Assembly: GCA_041745535.1 (NCBI GenBank)
Contig: JBGTIS010000044.1
Location: 1 to 40,629, forward strand
From: JBGTIS01 sp041745535
GTDB taxonomy: Bacteria; Bacteroidota; Bacteroidia; Cytophagales; Cyclobacteriaceae
Length of the DNA: 40,629 nucleotides
Reading direction: 5' to 3'
The number at the start of each line of letters is the position of its first letter. Within the stretch, counting starts at the first letter, position 1. Shown piece by piece: positions 1 through 8,716 of the stretch. The notes below the pieces were generated by a model that was not told the origin of the DNA, did not search any database, and saw only the letters and a program-made list of their open reading frames with translations. Position numbers and translations under genes: made by a program.

Positions 1-447
1 GGAAGCCCAAAGAATTTTATAAAACCTTTTCAGTTCTTCTTCTTCCAGGGCCTCACTTACCAGCCTGAAACGCTCACAACCCCGGCTTTCGATGATAGAG
101 GCCAGCAGCAGCCGATCTCTGAAACGGGTCTCAGGTGTACCACCATGCCCAAGGGCCAGTAGTTGTTTGATATATAAATCGGGCTTAATCTCTGAAGCCA
201 GCGGTACTCCTTTTTTTGCCATCAGAATATATACCTGCTGAAAATGCTCCAGTTCTTCAATACCGGTTTCTATTAATTCGGGAATAATTTCCTTGCGGTC
301 GGGGTATTTGGCCACAATGCTCATGGCCATGGCCGATGCTTTGCGTTCGCAATCGGCATGATCCTGTAAAAAGGAATTGAAGTCATTCATTACCGCATCG
401 AGCCAGTTTTTACTGGAGGCAGCAGCCAAGTCAATCGGATTATTCAT
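1..447 (-). CDS. miaE: tRNA-(ms2io6A) hydroxylase MiaE, N-terminal 149 residues (cut by window edge)
   Basis: The frame is open from an ATG at 447 down to base 1, so 149 codons are present and the C-terminus lies outside the window. MiaE is a ferritin-like non-haem di-iron monooxygenase that hydroxylates the isopentenyl side chain of ms2i6A37 in tRNAs reading UNN codons. Visible family features are the helical pattern, an ExxH in 'EELEHF', and the stretch 'ESRGCERF', which matches the characteristic 'EARSCERF' of MiaE. The second di-iron half would follow off-window. The family identification comes from these motifs, and the overall length cannot be judged. The gene is divergent from the glycosyltransferase at 539, with 91 nt between start codons. 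Confidence 0.88.
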   Translation of the reverse strand, partial: MNNPIDLAAASSKNWLDAVMNDFNSFLQDHADCERKASAMAMSIVAKYPDRKEIIPELIETGIEELEHFQQVYILMAKKGVPLASEIKPDLYIKQLLALGHGGTPETRFRDRLLLASIIESRGCERFRLVSEALEEEELKRFYKILWAS

Positions 448-538
448 ATTCGCGGATTGATTTTTTTATTTTGGGCACATCACCAAAGTTCTTAAATTTC
501 TGCCGAAACTGAAACCATTTTAACCCAGACTTGATTGT

Positions 539-1810
539 ATGCCGCAAAAAGAATTACCAGAGATAGCCGAATTTTATAAAAAACGATTTGGTTACGCGGC
601 TGAACAAATCGCGAATCCTCCATTGGCCGATGTAAAATTAATCATCGTGATTCCATGCTTTAATGAGCCTGACCTGATTACGACCCTGCAATCCTTAACA
701 CATTGTACACCAACGGCACACCCCGTTGAAATAATTGTGGTGGTTAACGCAGGCAAACAGGCTTCCCCGGCAATCATAGAGCAAAATCAGCTTACTAAAG
801 AAAAGGTTGCCTCATGGATAAAAGTTCACAACAGTCAGCAATTAATCTTTCATATCATAGATGCGGAAAATTTACCTCCCAAACACGCCGGAGTCGGCCT
901 GGCCCGCAAAATAGGGATGGATGAAGCCCTGTACCGATTCGCTTCCATTCCATACAATGGCTTAGTTGTATGCCTGGATGCTGACTGTACGGTAGCGCCC
1001 AATTACCTGGAAACACTGGAGAAAAGCTTTCTTTCGCTACAACCCAATGGTTGCGCTATTTATTTCGAACACAATCTTACGGAAGTTACAAACCCAGTGC
1101 TGAAAGAAGGCATTATGTACTACGAGCTATTTCTGCGGTATTATATTCATGCCTTGCGATACAGCGAATATCCTTTTGCCGTGCACACCATTGGCTCTGC
1201 CATGGCCGTGCGGGCTGATATTTATGCCAAAACCGGTGGTATGAACCGAAGGAAAGCCGGAGAAGATTTTTATTTTATCCACAAAATTATTCCCCAGGGA
1301 CAGTTCCGAAATATTACGGAAACCACTGTTTTCCCCTCAGCCAGAATATCCGATCGGGTTCCTTTTGGTACCGGAAAGGCCCAGCAGGATTGGGTAAATC
1401 TGCCAAATCAGGAAAAAACAACTTACAATCTGCAAACTTTTCAGGATTTAAAACAACTGATTACCCATATAAATCAGCTTTATCATTGTGTGGAAGCTGG
1501 GCAGTATGCCACGTTATCCAGAAATTTTTCTGATGCCCTTCGGCATTTTCTTGAGCAGGAAAACTTTTTGTTAAAACTGAAGGAAACGCGGCAAAACACC
1601 AATAGTTTACCATCATTCCACAAACGTTTTTTTTACTGGCTCGACGGATTCAAGGTACTGAAATTTGTACATTTCGCACGCGATCAGTATTATCCGAATC
1701 TGCCGCTACTACAGGAAGCATCAAAACTTATCAATTATGCCAATGCATCAAAGTCTTTTACACCTATAGAATTATTACAATCTTACAGAAATATTGATAA
1801 ACATCAGTAA
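539..1810 (+). CDS. family 2 glycosyltransferase, 423 aa
   Basis: This is a cytoplasmic or membrane-associated GT-A glycosyltransferase. The N-terminal nucleotide-binding strand 'LIIVIPCFNEPDLI' lies at about residues 34-47, 'EIIVVVNAG' follows near residue 64, and the metal-binding DxD is 'LDADC' with D147-A-D149. A later 'RKAGEDFYFIHK' resembles the ED acceptor/base motif of GT2 enzymes. The last roughly 140 residues are a charged, probably helical extension without a recognised domain. No transmembrane helix is obvious. Donor and acceptor cannot be told from sequence. It is followed about 105 nt later by a second, dissimilar GT2 gene on the same strand, so both may serve one glycan or cell-envelope pathway. 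That link is inferred. Confidence 0.85.
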   Translation: MPQKELPEIAEFYKKRFGYAAEQIANPPLADVKLIIVIPCFNEPDLITTLQSLTHCTPTAHPVEIIVVVNAGKQASPAIIEQNQLTKEKVASWIKVHNSQQLIFHIIDAENLPPKHAGVGLARKIGMDEALYRFASIPYNGLVVCLDADCTVAPNYLETLEKSFLSLQPNGCAIYFEHNLTEVTNPVLKEGIMYYELFLRYYIHALRYSEYPFAVHTIGSAMAVRADIYAKTGGMNRRKAGEDFYFIHKIIPQGQFRNITETTVFPSARISDRVPFGTGKAQQDWVNLPNQEKTTYNLQTFQDLKQLITHINQLYHCVEAGQYATLSRNFSDALRHFLEQENFLLKLKETRQNTNSLPSFHKRFFYWLDGFKVLKFVHFARDQYYPNLPLLQEASKLINYANASKSFTPIELLQSYRNIDKHQ

Positions 1811-1915
1811 TTACAAATTAGTAGCTCATAACACTGATTCTTTTTCAACAGGCTTTTTTGCAGATTCAGATTAGATTGGCCTATTTTGCCATTTCAAATA
1901 AAACCAGAATTGAAC

Positions 1916-2788
1916 ATGAAGGTAACCGGTTTTACCTGTATCAGAAATGCCGTGCGATTAGATTATCCTGTGGTAGAGGCCATTACGTCCATCCTGCCCA
2001 TTTGCGACGATTTTGTGGTAGCGGTGGGGAAATCATCGGATACTACCCTGGATCTTATCAAAAGCATTCCATCGGATAAGATAAGAATTATCGAAACCGT
2101 GTGGGACGACTCGCTGCGGGAAGGAGGACGGGTGCTGGCGGCAGAAACTGACAAAGCTTTTCAGGCCGTTCAGGCCGATGCCGACTGGGCTTTTTACATA
2201 CAGGGCGACGAAGTGGTACACGAAAAGTACCTGGATACCATTTATAAGGCCATGCAACAGTATAAAGACTATAAAATGATAGATGGCTTACTATTCAACT
2301 ATCTGCATTTTTATGGTTCTTATGATTATGTAGGCAAATCGTACCGCTGGTACCGAAGAGAAATGCGGGTAATCAGGAATAATAAAAACATCTATTCTTA
2401 CCGCGATGCCCAAAGTTTCCGGAAAGATGACCACAAAAAACTCAATGTTAAACTAATTGACGCCTACGTATACCACTATGGCTGGGCGCGCAATCCGGAT
2501 GCCATGCAACGCAAACGGGAACATTTCCTGCGCATGTACCACGACGATTCGTGGATGGAGAAAAATATTTACCAGGCAGAAAAATTCAATTATTCTCAGA
2601 TAGATGCGCTCAACCGCTTCGAAGGCACCCACCCTGCTGTAATGAAGCAAAGAATCGCAGCTAAAAACTGGTATTTCGACCACGATCTTTCTTATAACCG
2701 TTTCGGCCTGAAAGATACGTTCAAAAGTATAGTGGAAAAACTGACTGGCTACCGGGTTGGTGAATTTAAAAACTACAAAATTATCTGA
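1916..2788 (+). CDS. family 2 glycosyltransferase-like protein, 290 aa
   Basis: The start is placed at the ATG at 1916 (MKVTGFTCIRN), where the GT2-like fold begins. A TTG at 1886 would add ten residues with no family look. The pattern is 'TCIRNAVRLDYP' near residue 7, 'DDFVVAVGKSSDTTLDL' near 31, and 'YIQGDEVVHEKY' at about 94-105. This is the 'GDE' version of the DxD metal site seen in a Bacteroidetes group of single-domain GT2 proteins. The C-terminal half is rich in Tyr, Trp and basic residues. Substrate is unknown. It ends 8 nt before the convergent thpR stop codon. Family assignment is fairly sure, function is not. Confidence 0.78.
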   Translation: MKVTGFTCIRNAVRLDYPVVEAITSILPICDDFVVAVGKSSDTTLDLIKSIPSDKIRIIETVWDDSLREGGRVLAAETDKAFQAVQADADWAFYIQGDEVVHEKYLDTIYKAMQQYKDYKMIDGLLFNYLHFYGSYDYVGKSYRWYRREMRVIRNNKNIYSYRDAQSFRKDDHKKLNVKLIDAYVYHYGWARNPDAMQRKREHFLRMYHDDSWMEKNIYQAEKFNYSQIDALNRFEGTHPAVMKQRIAAKNWYFDHDLSYNRFGLKDTFKSIVEKLTGYRVGEFKNYKII

Positions 2789-2796
2789 TCTTCCGC

Positions 2797-3351
2797 TCAA
2801 CGCATTAGCGAAAATTCTTCCATTACTTTATAAATAGCCCCTTTTGGCGTTAACGTTGATTCCCATAAAGTAAGCCGCGTTACCGGCATAGGACCGGAAA
2901 CAGATAAATCGGGAAATTTCACCAACTGAGGGCTTTTTAAATACCTGAAACGGGCCAGGGTTACGTGTATTTTTGGTTCTTTGAAAGAGTTTTTGGTTTC
3001 GTCTGCCAGTCCGCGAATTTCCTGAACCAACTTTGTAAACGATTCGTGAGGTGCGAACTGCCCCCAAATCATCCTGGGATTTCTTTTTGGTGCCAATAGA
3101 AATTTTTGAAAAACAAGCGAAAAAGCAGGTGTAGATTGAATAACAGGTATCAGGTGCAGAATCAAATCCTGTATGTAGGTTACGGGTACATCTCCGAAGA
3201 AATGAACAGTAATATGCCAGTTAGGTTCAGGCACCCACCTTACAGATCCCAACTCCTGATTTGCTACCTTCATTTCATTCAGAAATTCTATTATGTCAGC
3301 AGGCAGAGGTATGCCCAGAAACAATCTTTTTGTTTCCTCAGAATCTTTCAT
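2797..3351 (-). CDS. thpR: RNA 2',3'-cyclic phosphodiesterase (2H family)
   Basis: At 184 aa this is the usual size for ThpR (formerly '2'-5' RNA ligase', LigT). It has the two catalytic HxT motifs that define the 2H phosphoesterases: 'WHITVHFFGD' (H46, T48) and 'IHVTLARF' (H129, T131). Between them is the conserved 'FLLAPKRNPRMIWG' strand region. Known family chemistry is opening of 2',3'-cyclic phosphates to 2'-phosphates, and eukaryotic relatives open ADP-ribose 1'',2''-cyclic phosphate. It starts 12 nt downstream of a macrodomain gene on the same strand, so the two are almost certainly co-transcribed. The C-terminus is compact, 'EEFSLMR'. Confidence 0.9.
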   Translation of the reverse strand: MKDSEETKRLFLGIPLPADIIEFLNEMKVANQELGSVRWVPEPNWHITVHFFGDVPVTYIQDLILHLIPVIQSTPAFSLVFQKFLLAPKRNPRMIWGQFAPHESFTKLVQEIRGLADETKNSFKEPKIHVTLARFRYLKSPQLVKFPDLSVSGPMPVTRLTLWESTLTPKGAIYKVMEEFSLMR

Positions 3352-3363
3352 TTTAATAAATAA

Positions 3364-3882
3364 TTATTCCATTTCCTGTACCAATTGCTGGTAAACTTTA
3401 TACACATCGTTGCCAAAGCAGATAAAAATCACTCTTTCTATAGAAGAATTTTCTGTTAAAAATTGATGGGTTTCTTCCAGCGCGATGTGTGTGGCTGCTT
3501 GTACAGGATATCCGTACACACCGGCGCTAATCGCCGGAAAAGCTATGGTTTTAATATCATGTTCCACAGCAAGCGCCAGGCTATTTTTATAGCAATTTGC
3601 CAGCAGTTGAGGTTCATGATGATTGCCCCCCCGCCATACGGGTCCCACGGTATGGATTACATACAGGGCAGGCAGTTTAAAGCCCTTGGTAATTTTTGCC
3701 TTACCAGTTTTACACCCATGCAGTTTTCTGCAGGCTTCCAGCAATTCAGGTCCGGCAACACGGTGAATGGCACCGTCCACACCCCCGCCCCCCAGCAAGC
3801 TTTCATTGGCCGCATTCACAATGGCATCAACCGATAATTTGGTAATATCGCCCTGTTGTATTTCTATTCGTTCTGGTTTCAT
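3364..3882 (-). CDS. macrodomain protein, O-acetyl-ADP-ribose deacetylase type
   Basis: A single macrodomain fills all 172 residues. Signature stretches are 'GDITKLSVDAIVNAANESL' near the N-terminus, the glycine loop 'GGGGVDGAIHR' that wraps the distal ribose, and 'FPAISAGVYGYP', the phosphate-binding loop. These match the MacroD/YmdB class, which removes acetyl or ADP-ribosyl esters, and related members hydrolyse ADP-ribose-1''-phosphate. It is the first gene of a minus-strand pair with thpR. Upstream is a 316-nt divergent region shared with gldA. The exact substrate is not decidable from sequence. Confidence 0.9.
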   Translation of the reverse strand: MKPERIEIQQGDITKLSVDAIVNAANESLLGGGGVDGAIHRVAGPELLEACRKLHGCKTGKAKITKGFKLPALYVIHTVGPVWRGGNHHEPQLLANCYKNSLALAVEHDIKTIAFPAISAGVYGYPVQAATHIALEETHQFLTENSSIERVIFICFGNDVYKVYQQLVQEME

Positions 3883-4198
3883 GGTTATACTGTTTAAGAA
3901 TTTTAAATATAAATTTATAACACAAATATGGGCTCCAGGTTATATGGCGTTGGAGCAGTAGCAGCCAGGTCGTCGTTATTTCTCATTACTGGCTGGCAGT
4001 ACCAACCAACGCCTGCTGTTTCAGCGAGTTTTTACTTATTTGCTTCAAAGAAAGCCTAAACTTAATTAGTTTTACATGTAATAAATTCTTTTACTTCCTA
4101 GTTTTAAACAAACTGTTAATGTGTAATTTTAATTCAAGAAACTCGTTGCTATAACAGTTGATTTTATTATGATCCTATAAAAAAATAAATACTTTTTA
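3883..4198. other. divergent intergenic region between macrodomain gene and gldA
   Basis: This stretch of 316 nt has no credible reading frame. It must hold promoters for the leftward macrodomain-thpR pair and for the rightward gld genes. The gldA-proximal part is very AT-rich, with several near matches (for example TAGTTTTA and TAATTTTA) to the Bacteroidetes -7 consensus TAnnTTTG but no exact one. The left part contains a nested inverted repeat described separately. No tRNA-like cloverleaf was found. Confidence 0.5.
3946..4013. repeat. nested inverted repeat, possible structured RNA or MITE remnant
   Basis: Outer arms GGCGTTGG (3946-3953) and CCAACGCC (4006-4013) are perfect complements. 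Inside them CAGCCAG (3962-3968) and CTGGCTG (3989-3995) are also perfect complements. Together they could form a two-tier stem about 68 nt long with internal loops. It is more GC-rich than the flanking DNA. It carries no T-tract at either end, so a simple terminator is unlikely. Function is unknown. Confidence 0.4.
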
Positions 4199-5161
4199 AT
4201 GTCTATCATAGTCCAGGATCTCAGTAAAGTTTTTGGCAAACAAAAAGCCGTTGATCAGATTTCTTTTCAGGTGCGTCCAGGAGAAATTCTGGGTTTTTTA
4301 GGCCCGAATGGTGCCGGTAAATCCACTACCATGAAAATGGCTACCGGCTACCTGTCTCCTACCAGTGGCAATGTTGAAATATGCGGTTTTGATGTGATGG
4401 AAAATTCACTGGAAGTCCGCAAACATATTGGTTACCTTCCCGAACACAATCCGCTTTACCTGGATCTGTATGTACACGAATATTTGCGCTTTATCGGTTC
4501 TTTGCACGGTTTGCGCAGCATTGGGCTTAAATCGCGGGTTGCTGAAATGATACACCTATGCGGCCTCACCCGGGAGCAAAACAAAAAAATAGGCGCTTTG
4601 TCTAAAGGATACCGGCAACGGATTGGGTTAGCGCAGGCGCTCATTCACGATCCTCCTGTGCTGATTCTGGATGAACCTACCACTGGTTTGGATCCTAATC
4701 AGATAACCGAAATAAGACAACTCATCAAAAATGTTTGTCAGCGGAAAGCAGTGGTTTTTTCCACCCATATTATGCAGGAAGTACAAGCCCTGTGTCATCG
4801 GGTTCTCATTATCAATCAGGGAAAAATTGTAACGGATAGCACCCTGAAGGAACTGCAAAATAACGGGCAGGTACAGGCATCAGGTTTTGAAATAGAACTG
4901 GAGTTCGCTCGGACCGTAAACGAACAGATTTTTTTGACTTTAAAAGAAATAAAGGACATCATACCGCTGTCAGGTAATAAATACCTGCTAAAAACAATAA
5001 AAAACAAACAGGATGAACGCCTAACAGAGTTACGGCATTTGTTATTTTCGCTGGCAGCCAAACACGACTTGCCTCTCATCGGCCTGCGGTTGGTCAACAG
5101 CAAATCTGATCCGCAGTCGCTGGAAGAAATTTTCAGAAAATTAACGGTCACAAATTCTTAA
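4199..5161 (+). CDS. gldA: gliding motility ABC transporter ATPase GldA-like
   Basis: A 320-aa ABC ATPase. Walker A GPNGAGKST at residues 35-43, Q-loop region around 'GYLPEHNPLY' (78-87), signature LSKGY (134-138, the variant usual for this subfamily), Walker B 'VLILDEP' (154-160), followed by 'STHIMQEV' with the H-loop histidine. A C-terminal domain of about 90 residues follows the NBD, as in GldA/NatA-type subunits. It is the first gene of a gldA-gldF-gldG row, the ABC complex required for gliding in Flavobacterium johnsoniae (established knowledge for that species). The homologous genes are also found in non-gliders, so motility of this organism is not proven. Start: ATG at 4199, directly before the conserved first beta strand. 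Confidence 0.85.
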   Translation: MSIIVQDLSKVFGKQKAVDQISFQVRPGEILGFLGPNGAGKSTTMKMATGYLSPTSGNVEICGFDVMENSLEVRKHIGYLPEHNPLYLDLYVHEYLRFIGSLHGLRSIGLKSRVAEMIHLCGLTREQNKKIGALSKGYRQRIGLAQALIHDPPVLILDEPTTGLDPNQITEIRQLIKNVCQRKAVVFSTHIMQEVQALCHRVLIINQGKIVTDSTLKELQNNGQVQASGFEIELEFARTVNEQIFLTLKEIKDIIPLSGNKYLLKTIKNKQDERLTELRHLLFSLAAKHDLPLIGLRLVNSKSDPQSLEEIFRKLTVTNS

Positions 5162-5212
5162 CCGATCTCATTTATTTGATACCCCAACTGGAAGTATTGA
5201 ATTGCATTTTTT

Positions 5213-5941
5213 ATGATATATATTTTAAAAAAAGAACTCAACAGTTTTTTAAATTCACTGATCGCCTACGTTGTGATTGGCGTATTTCTTACCGGCATTG
5301 GGTTGCTGATGTGGGTATTTCCCGAAACCAGCGTACTGAATTATGGCTATGCGGATATGTCGACTTTGTTTTCGCTGGGCCCTTATGTACTGATGTTTCT
5401 GATTCCGGCCATTACCATGCGCAGCTTTTCCGAAGAAAAGAAAAGTGGTACCATGGAACTGCTGTTAACCCGTCCGGTTACCGATTCGCAAATCATTTTA
5501 GGTAAATACCTGGCTGATTTCCTGATCGTCATTTTTTCGCTGGTACCCACGCTAATCTATTATTATTCTATTTATCAACTGGGCAGTCCGACAGGTAACA
5601 TAGATACTGCCGGCGTAATCGGTTCTTATATCGGTTTAATCCTGCTGGGAGCAACATTCACCGCAATAGGCATCTGGGCTTCATCGCTGAACGAAAACCA
5701 GATCATCGCTTTTATTATTGCTGTCTTTCTTTGTTTCATTTTTTATGAAGGGTTTTCGGCACTGGCGGCCATGGATATCTGGGGAAAATCAGCCTACCTG
5801 ATTGAGCAGTTTGGTATTTCCTATCATTATCAGGCCATGAGCCGCGGGCTGATTGATTCCCGAAACCTTATTTATTTTTTTAGTGTCATCAGCTTTATGC
5901 TGATGCTCACCCAACTGGTTTTAGGAAGCCGAAAATGGTAA
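5213..5941 (+). CDS. gldF: gliding motility ABC transporter permease GldF-like
   Basis: A 242-aa ABC-2 type permease with six hydrophobic segments: residues about 15-40 ('AYVVIGVFLTGIGLLMWV'), 55-70, then a cytoplasmic loop 'SFSEEKKSGTMELLLTRPV' typical of the CcmB/ABC-2 fold, and four further segments to the C-terminus ('FFSVISFMLMLTQLVLG'). It lies 51 nt after gldA and 31 nt before gldG. With GldA it should form the inner-membrane transporter. An overlapping frame starting at 5176 has no family character and was discarded. Confidence 0.86.
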   Translation: MIYILKKELNSFLNSLIAYVVIGVFLTGIGLLMWVFPETSVLNYGYADMSTLFSLGPYVLMFLIPAITMRSFSEEKKSGTMELLLTRPVTDSQIILGKYLADFLIVIFSLVPTLIYYYSIYQLGSPTGNIDTAGVIGSYIGLILLGATFTAIGIWASSLNENQIIAFIIAVFLCFIFYEGFSALAAMDIWGKSAYLIEQFGISYHYQAMSRGLIDSRNLIYFFSVISFMLMLTQLVLGSRKW

Positions 5942-5972
5942 ATATGTTCACACCGTGTAAACTCGATTTGAT

Positions 5973-7685
5973 ATGCAGGTAAGCAAGCCGGCACATAACC
6001 GTAGCAAAGAAATTTTTCAGAAAGATATTTCCAAACTGGTAATTGGTATTGTTGTGCTGTTGGCCATTAATATTTTTAGTAAAAATTATTTCTTCCGATT
6101 AGACCTTACCGAAGAAAAACGCTATTCGATTACCGACGCTACCAAAAATTTACTGGGTAACCTCGACAATGAAGTTGAAGTGCAGGTGTACCTTGCCGGC
6201 GATTTGCCTGCCGGCTTCCAGCGCCTGCAGCGCGGCATTCGTGAAATGCTCGACGAATTTGAAGTATATTCAAACGGCAATGTCCGGTATTCCTTTATCG
6301 ATCCCATGCTGGCCGTTCCTAAAGAAGAGCGCAGGGATTTTATTATGGAACTGGGGAAAAAAGGTATTCAGCCCACCAATGTGTTTGATACCGAAAATGG
6401 AAAAAGAATCCAGAAATTACTGTTGCCCGGCGCACTCATCAACTATGAAGGAAAGCAGATAGGCGTCAACCTGCTCAATGGCGATCAAACGGCCGGTTCA
6501 CAGGAAGCGCTTAACCAGTCTATCGAAAGGCTGGAATACGAACTGGTCACAGCGATTGGTAAGCTCACCATTGTGAATAAACCAAAAGTTGGCCTTGTTA
6601 CCGGACATGGTGAACTAACACAAACTGAAACCGCCGGACTGGTGCAGGACCTGTCGGAATATTATGATTTACACACCATTGACCTGCCGCGAAGCACAAC
6701 CCTGGATGGCTACGAAGCCATCCTGATTAACAAACCAACCAAGCCATTCTCGGAGCAGGATAAATTTAAAGTAGATCAGTTTATTATGAAGGGCGGCAAG
6801 GTTTTGTTTTTTATCGACAAACTTCAGGTCAATATGGATAGCCTGCAGGCCGGAGGCACCGTTGCCCTACCCTATAACTTAAACCTGGAAGACCAGCTTT
6901 TTCACTACGGCATACGCGTTAACAACGATCTGATTCAGGATATGAAGTGTGCCAAGTACCCGGTGGTGGTGGGTAATGTGGGCAATCAGCCACAGATTGT
7001 ACCTTTACCCTGGGCTTTTTTCCCCTTAGTAAATAATTATGCCGATCATCCTATCGTGAAAAACCTGGATGTAACCTACCTGCGATTTACCAATTCAATA
7101 GATACCGTAAAAGCCGAAGGCATTCTCAAGACCCCCCTGATTTATACATCGCCTTATACGCGGAAATTAGCGAATCCGGTATTGGTCGACCTGAATGAAT
7201 TAAGAGATCCGCCCAAACCGGAATTGTTTACCGGCGGCGAGCATGCCGTAGCCTATCTGCTGGAAGGTTCTTTTTCTTCCCTGTTCAGAAACCGGGTTTT
7301 ACCGCAGGGCGCCCATCAGTCCGAATTTCAGGAACAGGGCATTCCTTCTAAAATTCTGGTTTGTTCCGATGGTGATATTCTTGCCAATGAAATCAATCCG
7401 CAAAACGGAAATCCTTACCCGTTGGGTTATGAACCTTTTACAAAAAGAAATTTCGCCAACAAAGATTTTATCAATAATGCGCTGGCTTACCTAACAGACG
7501 CGCAGGGAATTATTAATGCCAGGGCAAAAGAAATTAAAATCAGGCCGCTCGATCCGGTTAAAGTTGACGAAGAAAGAGTAATGTGGCAGTTTATTAATTT
7601 ACTGCTCCCACTCATTCTGATTACCGTGTACGGGTTGATACGCTATTACTTTCGTAAGCGGAAATTTTCTATAAAAATCAAGTAA
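5973..7685 (+). CDS. gldG: GldG family ABC auxiliary protein (periplasmic)
   Basis: A 570-aa protein of the ABC_transp_aux/GldG type. It has one N-terminal membrane segment (about 22-42, 'LVIGIVVLLAINIF') followed by 'FFRLDLTEEKRYSIT', the hallmark 'D-L-T-x-x-K-x-Y-S-I/L-S/T' sequence. A long periplasmic region follows, with 'KPKVGLVTGHGE' and 'YEAILINKPTKPF', then a final membrane anchor 'LLLPLILITVYGLIRYYF' just before a basic tail. Together with GldA and GldF it forms the third component. The histidine kinase gene starts only 15 nt downstream, so read-through is likely. Confidence 0.86.
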   Translation: MQVSKPAHNRSKEIFQKDISKLVIGIVVLLAINIFSKNYFFRLDLTEEKRYSITDATKNLLGNLDNEVEVQVYLAGDLPAGFQRLQRGIREMLDEFEVYSNGNVRYSFIDPMLAVPKEERRDFIMELGKKGIQPTNVFDTENGKRIQKLLLPGALINYEGKQIGVNLLNGDQTAGSQEALNQSIERLEYELVTAIGKLTIVNKPKVGLVTGHGELTQTETAGLVQDLSEYYDLHTIDLPRSTTLDGYEAILINKPTKPFSEQDKFKVDQFIMKGGKVLFFIDKLQVNMDSLQAGGTVALPYNLNLEDQLFHYGIRVNNDLIQDMKCAKYPVVVGNVGNQPQIVPLPWAFFPLVNNYADHPIVKNLDVTYLRFTNSIDTVKAEGILKTPLIYTSPYTRKLANPVLVDLNELRDPPKPELFTGGEHAVAYLLEGSFSSLFRNRVLPQGAHQSEFQEQGIPSKILVCSDGDILANEINPQNGNPYPLGYEPFTKRNFANKDFINNALAYLTDAQGIINARAKEIKIRPLDPVKVDEERVMWQFINLLLPLILITVYGLIRYYFRKRKFSIKIK

Positions 7686-7700
7686 AAAATATTTAGAATA

Positions 7701-8705
7701 ATGAAATCAATCGAGTATTTTCCGTTACAATTTCAGCTCCGTTACAATTATCAATTAAGTAGTATGTACAAGCGTAGCATTTTTTATTCCCTGCTGATAG
7801 GAGCTGAGATTCTGATTGGTTGTGTTGATTATTTTGCTGGCCCAATTGTGGTATTTTCCATTTTTTATGCTATTCCCATTATTGCCATTACTTATTACGA
7901 AAACAAACGATATGGCATCATAGCCAGTATATTTTCAAGCGCTATTGCCGCCTGGATCGACTATCTGGGGATTGTAAATCTGTTAGAAAATCAAATAATT
8001 ATTACCATTACCTGGAATTTCTTTTCCCGTTTGTCGCTTTTTGTAATCATTACCTATTTGATTGACCTTTTGAAAAAAAGAATTATGAAGGAAAAGCGGG
8101 TAGCTGAAATGCAAAAACAATTGGTAAAGGAAATCCATCACCGCTTATCCAATAACATTGCTACTACCATTGGGTTTTTGAATTTACAGATGTTAAATGA
8201 TAAAACCAGTACAGAATATTTAATGCCAGTGGAACGGCGACTTGCCGCCATGTTGAATATTCATAAAAACCTGTACCGCCAAACCGAATTGGTAATTAAA
8301 CTGGAAGAATACCTGGAAGAACTGGTGGACTCATTTTCTGAAACGTATCAGTTAGAAAATGATAACATTAGGATAGAATTAGACTGTGACCACATCAAAC
8401 TGGACGATGTAAAAGCGCAGACCATCGGCTTATTGATTAATGAGCTTCTGATTAACTCAAAAAAATATGCTTTTTCAGAACAAAACAGGGGTATTATTAA
8501 AATTCATGTTCATTTGCAGGATCGGAATTTACAAATTGTTTACCAGGATAACGGCATTGGTTTTGATTATGAGGTAATACAACAAAATCCTAACAAAGGA
8601 ATTGGATTAAACCTGATAGAAAATTTTTCTGCTCAGTTGAAAGCCACCAAAACGTATAAAAACGAAAATGGTGTCTATTTCCATTTTAAAATCCCCATCA
8701 GGTAA
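7701..8705 (+). CDS. membrane sensor histidine kinase, HisKA_2 family
   Basis: At 334 aa, it has four or so hydrophobic segments in residues 25-125, giving a membrane sensor without a large periplasmic domain. The DHp helix 'KEIHHRLSNNIATTIGF' carries H146/H147, the HisKA_2 form of the phospho-acceptor. The ATPase domain shows an N-box 'ELLINELLINSKKYAF', G1 'DNGIGFD' and G2 'GIGLNLIENF'. No receiver domain is attached and no response regulator lies beside it, so its partner is elsewhere. A later ATG at 7764 is an alternative start, just before the first membrane segment. Placement 15 nt behind gldG suggests co-expression with the Gld ABC genes (inference). Confidence 0.85.
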   Translation: MKSIEYFPLQFQLRYNYQLSSMYKRSIFYSLLIGAEILIGCVDYFAGPIVVFSIFYAIPIIAITYYENKRYGIIASIFSSAIAAWIDYLGIVNLLENQIIITITWNFFSRLSLFVIITYLIDLLKKRIMKEKRVAEMQKQLVKEIHHRLSNNIATTIGFLNLQMLNDKTSTEYLMPVERRLAAMLNIHKNLYRQTELVIKLEEYLEELVDSFSETYQLENDNIRIELDCDHIKLDDVKAQTIGLLINELLINSKKYAFSEQNRGIIKIHVHLQDRNLQIVYQDNGIGFDYEVIQQNPNKGIGLNLIENFSAQLKATKTYKNENGVYFHFKIPIR

Positions 8706-8716
8706 ATTTTACTTCA

